Origin: Ophiobolus disseminans
Lineage: Eukaryota; Ascomycota; Dothideomycetes; Pleosporales; Phaeosphaeriaceae
Assembly: GCA_010093685.1 (NCBI GenBank)
Contig: MU006246.1
Coordinates: 270,272 to 334,271 of the forward strand
Length of the DNA: 64,000 nt
Direction of reading: 5' to 3'
A model generated the notes under the pieces. It saw only the letters and a program-made list of their open reading frames with translations. It made no database searches and was not told where the DNA came from. Each line of letters begins with the position of its first letter. The first letter of the stretch is position 1. The translations under genes were made by a program, and so were the position numbers. Shown here piece by piece: positions 45,232 to 57,100 of the stretch.

Positions 45232-46278
45232 GATGAAGTTGAATGCAGATACTCGAGCTGTAAGTAGGAGAAGAGGTGATGGTCGCAAAGAAAAGAGTCG
45301 TGTCAAGCTTTGTGTAGGGTTGTAGTCAAGCAATCACAAGCCTTGTGCTACCGGTAGTGACGTGCGAGCTTCAATGTGTGGCGCAGTAAGCCACTTGCAA
45401 CGTTGGAGGGGTACCTAGAGAGCAGTTTGGTGGGGAGGGGCTGTGCTTCCTATGTTTCGCTCTTCGGCCTTCGGTCTTCGGGCCTCGCAAGCACTTCCGT
45501 GTGCGGTCAACCAAACGCGCGCTAACCACTTGCTGACGCGCATGGCACTGTAAACAGAAGGAAGCGCCCCCGACAAGTGAGTGCGACTGGCTGCCGGGAG
45601 CCACTGCAGAGATCGCCCATCCGTTCTCTCGGGCCCAAGCTAGCACGCGCCAATATCGAACAAGCTTGTGCCAATGCAGGTGGATCCGCATCCCTGTCAC
45701 CCCTTGCAGATTTAGTGGAAACAGGGTAACATGTGGCTTGCCTAATCTGGGTGGAGCGCGTCAGTCAGCATCGCGCCTCTTTGGGACGTGATGGCACTCG
45801 GTTCCGCACCCAACATGCCACAAGTCGCGAGATGGTCCAGGATCTGCGCTGCCGGCTCCCGGCCGGTGAGGGCGAAGCAGTGGCGCTTCAAGCCTGCACA
45901 AGCTTTTCTCCACCGCCAGCCGCCCATGCAGGTCACTAGTGCATCGCACTACCCCAGCTCGGGACGCCTGGCGTTAACTGCGCGGCCCGAGCGCCAGGGC
46001 TGTCATTGTAAGGATCGCCAACGGCGACACGACGCAAACACATCACCGTTTTGAGGTCGTCCTCGGTGGGGCGGACGTGGCTGTGCCATCGGCCGAGGCA
46101 ACGATGCAGTGTGACGGCAGTATAGATTTGCACTGATAGTTAAATGAAAGCTTGTTTACCCCGGGGCCCTCCCCCTACGCCTTACCACCAAAAGCAAGAC
46201 ATACTTTACCTGGCTTTCTTTCTTCTTGACCTCATCTTCCCTCACCCCAAACCCCCTAATTCGCCAGCAACAACCATC
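45232..46278. other. Intergenic region between divergent genes
   Basis: About 1 kb containing the promoters of the unknown gene at 43578-45231 and the membrane protein at 46279. Overlapping short ORFs on all frames reflect GC-rich sequence; none is convincing. Confidence 0.45.
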
Positions 46279-47305
46279 ATGAAGCCTCACACGGCCGTCG
46301 GCATCGCCCTGGTCATCTTCTACATCCCCATCACGCTCTATGCACAGTACATCGGGCTGCGATGCTGGAGATATCGCTCCCGTATGGCATGCTACATGGT
46401 CATGGTCTTCACACTGCGTACGCCATATCCAATCCCCCCTCACTCACCTCACTTCACTTTGCTAACCAATATGTGTGTTGCAGTCCGCCTCGCAGGCGGC
46501 GGCCTAATCATAACCGTGGAAAAAGACCTGAGCTCCGACAACGCCGGCATGATCAAAGCAACGTACATCGTCATCAACCTGGGCATCGTGCCTCTACTCG
46601 CAGCCTACGATGGCTTCTTGAACCTCGTGTAATTTCCCCCACATTCCCTGCAACCCTGCCTCAACCAAACCTAACACACCTATACCAGCTACCGTGAATC
46701 CTTCCCCAACGAGCGCCTCCCGCGACTCATCCACATTGTGTGCGAACTCCTGATCCTGCTGTCCACAGGCCTACTCGTCACCGCCGGAACCATGACAGGC
46801 AAAACCGACCAAGCAACCACGCAAGCGGCGCTGTACAAGACGGGGTATTTTGCCTTCTTAGCCGTGTTCCTCACTTCCGTAATACTCAGTCTACGGATTG
46901 CGCTCTTCGAGAGGAAGAGGGTGAAGCAAGCGCACTTGACGGTTAGTACCAGCCATTCCTAATTTCGAAATGTTCCCCATGTGTTAGACATCACAGGCTG
47001 ATATACCGAAGATAACACACCTACTCCTACTCGCGGCGCCGTTCCTCGGCGTGCGCACTGCGTACGGCGTGCTGGGAATCTTCAAAGCCACGGGCGCCAA
47101 CATGTTCACGTCGATGTGGAGTTCACTTTTTGGCAACGCCACGGTCTTCGCTTTCATGGCGCTAGTGCCCGAGTACATCGTCATATGTATCTTCATTCAC
47201 TTGCTGAGAACGAGGGTTAAGCACTGTAAGGAGATGAAGCGCCTGCTCAGCGAGGGAGGGGTGGAGATGGGGGGCCGGAAGGGCAGGGGTCATGGACGGC
47301 GGTAG
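46279..47305 (+). CDS. Multi-pass fungal membrane protein (seven-helix, DUF7702-like)
   Basis: Join 46279..46417, 46484..46628, 46689..46941, 46997..47305 gives 281 residues; introns are 66, 60, 55 nt with regular signals. Seven hydrophobic segments are visible, starting with VGIALVIFYIPITLYAQYIG and ending with YIVICIFIHLLR. The GGGLIITVEKDLS and LAAYDGFLNLVYRE motifs fit the fungal seven-helix family that I believe is DUF7702; I am moderately sure. The C-terminal tail is basic and Gly-rich (VEMGGRKGRGHGRR). Members are of unknown function, and some lie near metabolite clusters. Whether it belongs to this cluster is open. Confidence 0.75.
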
Positions 47306-48119
47306 AGGGGACGGGCGAGAGGGAAGATAAGTACTAGAGGGGTGATGTGAAGAGGATGGATCTTGGGCAGTGCGTGTGGTATATGATGTATACTCAGTGC
47401 GGTCAGGACTGTGGACACGGTAATATCCCGTTACGAAGGGACTGGAATAGACAGACTACTTCATCAACACCATTGCATCTCATCGCATCATCATTACTAG
47501 CAGACTCGTTCACGCCCGTGTGTATCTTCGAGGACTCCAATTCTCCTAGTACGATTCGAAAAGTGAACACACTGGACGTGGACGTGTGAATCGTACACAT
47601 ACTGCTGATCCAGCACTCCCTTCTCTTCTCTCGTACATCACTTGTCCTCGCGGTTCTGGCTCTACCTCCCTGTCGCCCCGGTTAGTCGTTTCTTCTAACA
47701 GCCACAGCAGGCCTTGCAGAAACGCCAGGATCGTACCAAAGAGGCCGGTAGAGCCGAATATGAGCAGGCATTTGGGACATTTGAGTTGTGTTGAGGAGGG
47801 GCCTGTCGGGTAGTACAATGCAGATGGAATGTACGATGCTGAGGACCTGCAACACGGGAAGATTCGCGGCCGAGGGGAGTGATTGAAGAAGCTGTATGTA
47901 TTATATGATCTAGCTAGTATCTATCGATGACATTTCGGCTGTGCGAGGTCCGAATGCCAAAGACGATTTAGCTACTCAATCTACGAAAATCCCAAATGCG
48001 TCAAACAAACAAATAGTACACCCATCCATCCAGCCCAACATACGAAACGCCCAATCTCCCCAATATCTACATACAATCTCCCCACCTCCATATCCATATA
48101 CACTCTCCCACTCCAACAT
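47306..48119. other. Intergenic region, one doubtful small minus-strand ORF
   Basis: A 90-codon ORF on the minus strand (47818..47546) begins MYYPTGPSSTQLKCPKCLLI and has one hydrophobic segment; without relatives or introns it is a weak candidate for a small membrane protein. The rest is the 3' region of the PKS-NRPS gene. Confidence 0.3.
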
Positions 48120-51100
48120 CTACCTCCTCAACGCCAACCCCTCCCCAACACTCGCCTCAAAATCCTGCCCACTAAAATGCCAGTCAATCCCCGCCGTCTT
48201 CGCCCGTCCGACCCAAATATGCGGCGGCAGTGTCTCCAGCGCATCCACGCCCGCAAAAACATCCAACACGACAGAAATATCGAGGTGTATCTCGGATGGG
48301 TAGTGGAAGTATTGGACGCACTCCTCACCATCCACTTGCGGCTGCGGCTTTGGCAGAAAATTGTCCGTAAGCGACGTGCACAATGATGAAGTGCGCAGGA
48401 CATCGAACGACCCGCGCCAGCCGCGCGAATGCGGCACAGCTTTGAGTTGCGCGGCCATGTTGCGGAACTCGTCGGCTAGGCGTGCGGCCTCGGGGTCGGG
48501 CATGCTGCTCTCGACGCCCGTGACGCGGTGGATGCTGACGGGGATGTCGAGGTCGCGGGCGGCGCGCTCGAGGGAGGCTTCGGATGCCCACTTGGACGCG
48601 ATGTAGCCGTTGGAGCCGTCCGTGGGCGGGGAGCTGTGGTTGGTAACGGGCCCTGCTGATGCGACGCTTGCGCCGTCGGAGCCTGGCTTGGGGACGAGGC
48701 CGCCGCTTGAGATAAAGTGCAATGGGACGCGGCGGCGGGATGCCATTTGGATCAGGGTTTTGGTCGAGCTGACGTTGACACCACGGAGCGTCTGGTATGA
48801 GTCCCAGAAGGATCGGTTTGCGCCGCTGTGGATCAGGACGTCGGCTTCGTTGGCTAGCTTGTTGAATTCGTTAGTGCTGAGACCCAGAAGGGGGTCGGTG
48901 AGGTTGCCCGTGTGCACGACAATTTGTGCTGTGGTGTTGACTTCGAAGTGGTGAACGCGCGTCTCGTCCCTGACGGCTACGCAGTGGATGGTGGAGACGG
49001 CTGGGTTTTCCAGGAGTGTCTTGAGGATGTTCCTTCCAAGGTAACCGGTGGCACCAGTCAGAACAACCGTCATTCCAGCTGTCTTCACAGGGGCGGCGAG
49101 TTCGAGGTCGGTGGCATCCCGTGAGATGCCGTCAAGAGCCGTTTCGATTTGCCAGTCAATGGCAGAAATTGCAGTTGCCGCATCAACGCTGGAAGACATC
49201 TCCCGCAACGTGCTGGTGCCGAAAAGCTCTCTGACTGGTATAGAGACGTGGAAGCGGTCGCGGATTAGGCGTTGCACACGGACAAGCAGATAGGATCCGC
49301 CTCCTAGACTGAAGAAGTCGGTTTCCGGTCGGATTGCTATCGCCAGGGTCAAATCGATTGGGAGAACTTCTTTCCAGATTTCCAACAATGTGCTCTCCGT
49401 CTTGGTAGCCTCGCTTTCGCCCTCGTTGTGGCGTGAGAGAGAAGGAAGCGGAAGTGCTTGAGCGGCTAGTCGGTCCGTCTTGCCGTGAGCATTCACTGGG
49501 ATCCTGTCGAGTGGCACCAGAAGGGCTGGACACATATACTTAGGCAGAGGAAGACGAGACACGAGAGATTCGAGGAATTGTTTCTGCTCTTGCGGCCCGT
49601 AGTATCCTGGTTCGAACTCAACGTGGCCGACCAGGAAATCCGGATTGCGTCGGGCTGACACGACGGCGTTGCCAAGTACTCCGTGTGAAGCCCGCAAGAT
49701 GGCGGATTCTACTTCGCGTATCTCAATGCGGATTCCATTGAGCTTGATTTGAGAGTCTCCTTGGATGCGTCCCTCATAGTAGAGCTGCCCATCTGCACCA
49801 AAACGTCCGCCGTCGCCGGTCCGGTACATCTGCTTTTTTGTGACTGCCTGGGAGAAGTAGCCAGCCGGTGTAAGCAAGTCTGGCAGGAAAGCAGCTTTTG
49901 TGAGCTTCTCCTGGCCAAAGTAGCCATTGGCGACGCCAGCACCCGTCACGGCAATCTCACCCGAGACACCGCTAGGCACTGGCTTCAGGTTCTTGTCCAC
50001 AACAAAGACGCCACAGTTGGCCACAGGCCTACCGACCGGAATCGCCACGTCTACGTGTTCCTCCGTGCTGTAGTCGATCTCGGCCGTCGTGCACCATACA
50101 CTAGCCTCGGCCGGTCCGTAGACGTTGACAAGCTTTACATCCTTGTTCAGCTGCCTGAACGATGTCTTGAGTGTAGAAGGTAACGCCTCGCCGCCTGCGA
50201 ACGCGTATCGAAGACTCGTGACTTCGTTCAGCTCAGCCTTGCCATACCGGAACCAATAGGCCAGCTCGGACGGGGTGGCGATGATGAACGAGACGGATTC
50301 ATCGCGTATGATCTTGCAAATCTCCTGCGGGTCGCTGCGCTGATCTCTGGAAGCCACCACTACACTGCCTCCGGAGCAGAGGCCCATCAACACCTGGCCA
50401 AAGCAAAGGTCGAAGCTGACTGCGCTCTGTTGGAGTGCAACTAGAGACTCCCCTTCACGGCAGTGACGTGCCAGACTGCCCGTGATCACGTTGGCAAGAC
50501 TGGAATGGCAGATCTCGACACATTTGGGCGTGCCAGTCGAGCCAGATGTGAAGATGACGAGGGCTGGGCAATCAAGCTTCGCGTTGGTTGTAGCGTCAAC
50601 CTGGGAATCGGTGACCTGGGGGAGATTCTTCACGTCCAACACTCTGCAATCTTTAGCCACTGCCCTCGTAACCTCGAGTGTCTCTGGGCAGCAAAGTATG
50701 GCCGATGGCTTGCTCAGTTCCAGTAAAGTTGAGATCCTCGACTCTGGAAGCCTCGAATCGAGAGAGATGTAGGTGGCTCCCGCCTTCCACACGGCCAGCA
50801 GGGAGCAAATCCAGTCTGCGGTCGGTTGTTGGTAGCATGCCACACGTTCAAGCTTCTCTCCAGAATGGACCAAGGCCAACTCTATCTGACTCACTCGTTG
50901 AGCCATTTGAGAGTACGTGAGCGTTGTACCGGAACCGTCTTTCAAGGCGATTGCGTCGGGTGCTTTTGAGCCAATCTCCTGAATGATGTGCGAAGCGGTT
51001 TGTCGAAAGTTGTCGGGTTCCAAATCGCCCAGAGACATCGTCACAGCATCCTTGACTTGACCGGCATCGTACAATTCCAGCATGCCCTCGATACTCTCTG

Positions 51101-54100
51101 AGTTTGCGAACTTCTCGGTAAGCTTGACATACGTGTTCATGAGTGTCTGAACGGCATCTCTCGAGTACAGGTCGGTTTGTGCGCTGAATCGGAACTTGAT
51201 CTCGCTTTCACTGATGTCGTTGATGTCCACATTCATGTCCGTCAAGGAGTAATTGAGATGCGACTTGACCTCATCTGTCTCCGTTCCCTCGAAAGCGCCG
51301 TACTCAAACTTCTGCGGCAGATAAGACAGCATGGCCTGGAAGATGGGCGCGGCGTTGTTCGACAGTGGCACTCCAAGCTGCTCTAGCATGGCCTTGAACG
51401 GTAGGCGAGAATGTGCCTGGGCCATATACGCCTGGTCCCGTACTTCGCGGCAAATTTGGGCGAAGCTTTGAGAAGCCTTCTTCTGGAATCTTAGGGGCAA
51501 TACGTTGACCATAAGACCAACGAGTTTGGTGGAGCGCACATCGGTCCGCCCAGCGTCCACCATACCGATGCAGAGCTCGTTCACACCAGCAAGCTCCATG
51601 AGCATGAGGCGGAGCACCGTCATGAAGAAATGGAATCGCGTGACTTTGAGTTTCCGACAGCGTTCACGGATGGCTCGTACCAGCGCTGGTTTCAGGGTCA
51701 CCATAGGCACCTGCTCAAGCCTGAACGTACTAACGGGCACACGGCTTTGCACCTTGGCACATGGCAGCATGGGAAGTGGTTCGGGGACTCCGTTTGGACC
51801 GACGAGTTGTTTCTTCCAGAAGGCGACTTCGCTGGCCATAGACCCGTTGTCAACGGCCAACTTTTGCTCCTTGATGATGTCATTCCATGGCATCAATACA
51901 GGCTCGACCGGACGCCCTGCGTACAGTTCAACCAGCTCTCTGAGGAACAAGAAGAAACTGTACCCATCTATAGCGATATGATGGGTGCCAATGACAAGGT
52001 AGTGGGTCTGGTCATTTTCGGACAGCAAGGCGATCCGAACCACCTCTCCACGGTCAAGCTTGTAAACATAGCGTTGGTGAAGGTCATCGGTGAATTCGAC
52101 AGCTTCCTGAAGGCTTGATACCTTGCGAGTCTCTAGGCGCAAGGGAGACGCGCTGGGTGCTAGCGCCGCCTGGGTAGGTTCGTAGCCGTTGCTAGGATCG
52201 TCAAAAAAGGCTGTCCGCATCGAGTCGTGACGCTCGCCCAGCTGTTTAACCGCTTGCGCCATGCGATTTACGTCCATGCGGCCCCGGAAGGCGATGCGAA
52301 AGGTGCAGTGGAAGGCACTGCGCAGTTTCTGTTGCTGAAGCAGGAACCAGAATTGCAGAGCAGGATAACCCATGCTTTGCTTTGACTCAAAGACGAGGTC
52401 TTGGTTCGTACCAAGGTCTGTGGCATCCACGATTGACTTTTCATCCTCCAGGCTTCCATCCTCAGATACTGATGATGGAGAGGAGACAGACTTGGTATCA
52501 GAGGCGGAAGAGGGAGTACCAGAGTCAGAGGTAGACTCCGACTGTACTTCCGGTGAAGTTTCTTCTTGTACCAACACCTCTTCGTCTTCTGCCTTCAGCT
52601 TTGGGGTGAAGTCGGGTGAGAGTCGCTCCGTGGTATCCTGGACCATTTCTTCTACGGTAGCTCCACCTAGCAGCTTCAGCACGGGCATGTCTAGGTCCAG
52701 CTCCTTGGAAAACCAGGACCTCATATCCACAGCGACGAGAGAATCGATACCCAGATCTACGAGACGTGTGTCGGCACGAATGTTGGCATCTTCTGGACGT
52801 ATATTGAGGAGCTTGTACAGCGTCGCGCTGAGTCCAGCCTGGATTACGCTTGCGATGCCCTCCTTGGTAGTCTGTTTCCTCAAGCGAGCACGAACAGAGG
52901 TCTCCTGCGCGTCTTCTTCGTCCAGAGACTGTCGCTTGGTTCGCTTGTAATACGAGAAGGTCGGAATAGGTAGCCAAGCAGGTGGATCCGTTTCTTGTTC
53001 TGCGTCGTATGGGTGCAGACTCGAAGAGATGTCGTAAGCCGTGGATCGCGAACCGGGCTTCCCAGCCAATACTGCTTCAGCGAAGAACTGTAGGAAGTCC
53101 CACTCGGACATATTGGAAAATCCTAATTTGGCCAGGCGCTCGAGAATACCGGCGTTGGTACGCGAGATGTAGCCAATGCCAGCAATTCCTGCCATGTTCA
53201 GGATACTGCCTGCCAAGCCTCGTGCGCGACGGCCTTCGACCATGCTAACCATAAAGGCATTGGCGGTGGCATAAGGTGTCTGGCCAATGTTACCAGTCAC
53301 GTAGGCGAGCGACGAGAAGACGATGAAGAAGTCGAGAGTGGGCTTGTCGAAAACTTCGTTGAGGAACCTGGTACCGTCTACCTTCGGGCGCAGAGTTTGG
53401 TTGAACCTTTCATATGTCATGTGCGGGATAATGCCGTCATTCATGATCATGGCGCCATTGCAAACACCGGCTACGGGGGGCATGGTCTTGCAGATGGTTT
53501 GATACATCTTGAGTACCGAACGGCGATCAGTCACATCGCTGTACACACGTGTTAGCGAACAATACTCCAAGAGAAAGGCTGGGGATGAACTAACCATGGC
53601 AAGACCTCGAGGTGAACACCATCGGCTTGAATGCTATCCAGCCAAGCCTTGTTGACTTTAGGGTTCCGCGAAGTCACCACGATATGGCGTGCTCCTCGCT
53701 GTGCCATCCAATCACACAGGGAGATTCCCAGCTGACCAGCAAGGCCAATCAGCAAGTACGTCTTGTCGGGGCGGAACTGCACAATATCCTCGGCGGGATA
53801 AAGGCGGAGTGGAACAATTTCGCTAGTTGTCCAGTTCAGCACGGCGACTCTTCCCTTCTGGTGTAAAGGAATGTGATTGCCGGCCACCTGGGCAATCGGG
53901 ACCTCATCGAACAACCCTCCAGGGCTGGCGGCGCTAGAGTCTTGCAAATAACGAGAAACGCGGTCGAGGATGCCAGGAATAACGGTGTCAGGTGATGTGG
54001 AAGGGCGGACGTAAGCCTCTTTGGCCATCAGCATGGACAGGTTGATGACATTGCACTGACTAGGCAGCTGTCTTTCCATACGCGACGCAATGCCTTCCAT

Positions 54101-57100
54101 GTCGACGTCGCCTGACATGACGACGAAAGTAGCTAGGTTTCTTGGAAGCAGGCGTGACAAGGCGCGATCGTGTCGGGAGGGGTGGATAAACGTGTAGTCG
54201 CTATCATCCCGTTGCGATGTGGTAAAATGAACCGTCAAGTGGCGGTCGGCTGCCGCGTTCCTGAGAGCGGAGGCAAAGCGCGTGGTGGGAGGCTCGTGAA
54301 CGAGCATGACCGTGTTGTTCGGTGTCATTGACAAAATCTTTTCGATCCAGCAGGCATGAATAGCTTCCGTGACAAGGAGACTGGGGTCTACGCCGCTCAA
54401 GTGTGTGTCGAATTCGATTCTCCAGCTTGCTGGCGGAGATATCTTGGACGAATTTGATGCAGATAGTGCGATGACGGGTTTCGAGGAACCCACCAGATTG
54501 CCAGTAACTAGGAAGAGTGCACCAACTGATTCGACCGTGAGTGCCATCAGCGAGGAGCGGTCAACTTGGATGTCTTGGGGCGACGATTGATCTTTCGAAG
54601 CCCACTCCGATTGTACAACCCTCTCAAGCTCGTATACTCCTCGATGCTCAACGATCGTTACATCATCGCCTGGTACACGGTCGCTGCGGATGACCCTACG
54701 ACTGGCGTTGTAACGCGCATCCAGCTCATCGTTTGGCAAATATCTCGGGATTGACATAGTACCATCGAGACCAACGCGCACCTCACGCTCCAATGTCCAG
54801 GTTGGGGTGTATGGCTCTGGCAAGGAAGTCCACGCGTTCGATATCTGCATACGGAGAACAGCTTCGGCAATGGTCGCAGGCTGAATGTCGGAAACATCTT
54901 GTGCGTCAAAATCGACAATCTGGAAAGTCATTGCTGGCTTCTCGGAGTATAGGCATCGTGCCACGCCCGCCATCATGTGGCCATAGGGTTGCGTTCCCGA
55001 GAGTCCTCCGTGGGTAACCCAGACGATACTGCGCGCTTTCTCCGTCATGATTTGCATAGATTTCCACTTGGCCGGCGTAAAAGGATCAAAGATGTGTTCT
55101 TCCAGCTCCGCCACGCTCAGTATCATCTGCTTGTCGGTGAAGTGGGACTCCTCGAGCTCGTCGAAGCGCTCCACGCGACTGATCGTCTTCGCCAAGGGCT
55201 GCAACAATTCCAGTATGTCTTCCACTAGCGTGAAAACAGCCATGGATCTACCGCCAATGATGAGGATGTCGTTCAATGCCGGCTTGATGATCCCATCGGA
55301 GTTTAGCGGTTGCCGGATGAGCTCCATCTGCACGTCGACAGCCTGGCTCAACATAACACCTTGCGGCGCCATGAAATGACCCGAACCAGGCGTTTGCGTG
55401 TCGATACCAGAGAAGCCAGTTTTCTGCAAAAGGTCCGCCCATGAGTCTCGTGTAATAAGCGGATGTTGGCGGGGCTCATCATCCTCACCTACCCACCAGT
55501 CGGCTAGAGTGCCAGAGACGAACGTTGGATGCACCGGGTCCATGTCAGTGGTTTCTAAAAATACAAGGTAGCCACCGGGCTTCAGGAGCTTCCGAATGTT
55601 TTTCAAGGTCGACTCAAGTGATTTGGTACCGTGCAGGACATTTGATACGACGATGAGATCGTAGTTGTGGGCCAAGTACTGCTGCTCGGCAGGATCCTTT
55701 TCGATGTCTAGAGTCGAATAAACGAACTTGTCCGCGTACTTCTTAAAATCGATCTCGGCCTTGGGAAAGAGGTCCGACGAAATATCAGTGTAGGTATACG
55801 ACCTGAACCTGTCTTCGATGTGTCGCATCACGACCTCTGTTGTAGAGCCAGTGCTTGCGCCGAGTTCGAGAATGTCCATCTGCTGGAATCTATGCGCAAG
55901 TTGGTCGACAAGCTTGCCAAGGTACTCGTTGAACTCGGAAAATCCGACTAAGTTCTTGTGAATGTGTTCCAGCATGTTGGTTTCGCGATATAACTCGAGG
56001 AGGTCCAGCTCCCCGCGAGCCCAGGGAATTAGACTCTCGCCAATAGTCGAGATGGTGAGAGAAAGGTCGCCTTGCTCCTGCTTGAAAGCCTCCACCATGG
56101 GTTCAATAGTCTCCCAGGTGTCGTTCAGCCACTCTTGCTGGATGATGGGGTGTTTCCCTGCAGCTACCTCGTCGACTGTGTAAGCCACCCAGGTGAGGTA
56201 CTTCCTCGGATGCCATTCGCATGCAGCGCGCTCCTCGTGTGTGATAGCTTCGTTCAGGCCCTTCATATAGAAGAAACAAGCGCGCTGAACGAAGTTCGCA
56301 CCGTCCTCGGTCAGATTGGCACTTCCGAGCTGCCATTCGGTAACGTCTCGGGTGGCGTCGGGCTTTTCGGGACCCCATACCATCTTGGAAACCATCTGCT
56401 TATCGTCTTGAGGAGTCAGGGCTGATAGCGGTGAGAGAGATAAGCCTTCTATCTGAACCAAGGCCTGTCCTGTGGCGTTGAACATGTCCACATCGCCAGA
56501 TATGCCCTTGGATGCCGAGGCAGATAGAAACGCATCAAAACTGATGTCGCTCCGCAGTCCGGAATTGAGTTTGCAGGCACGGGGGTCTATCTTGATGCGG
56601 GATATCGTTGTGGGCACCAGAGTGGTCCAGAGGCGGCCGTCGCCAGGGTATCCTAAAGCGCCAAAGACGGCCTGGAAGGCAACGTCGAGCGGTGCAGGGT
56701 GCAACGTTATGTCGGAAACATCGTAGTCGTTTGGCACCTCGACGTGGATGATACCAGACGACTTGTCAGTCGTCCGCTCGATTGACTGGATGCTCCTGAA
56801 CATGTCGCTATAGTTGTATCCTGAGCTGGCGAGCGAATTGTAGAAATGGTCGACATCGAGGGGGTTCATGTCCAAACCTAGTGGAAATCGCTGAACCAGG
56901 GAAGAGGGGGATGAGTCGCTGCTGTCGCGCATCTCCAGGCGTATGCGAGCGGTTGAGGCTGCAAAAGGGGCGCTGTCAGCATCAGGACAGATTGCGCATT
57001 CGAAGTCGTAGGTAATCGTTCCGTGCTGCTCGTCGCGTACCACGTTGGAAAGAGTGATCAGAATCTCGACACCGACAGCGTCGTCGTTGAGTGACATGGC

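Noticed and set aside
45232..45333. Upstream ATG extending the unknown protein by 34 residues
   Set aside because: The added residues are hydrophobic and low-complexity, and the downstream ATG is immediately followed by the conserved region.
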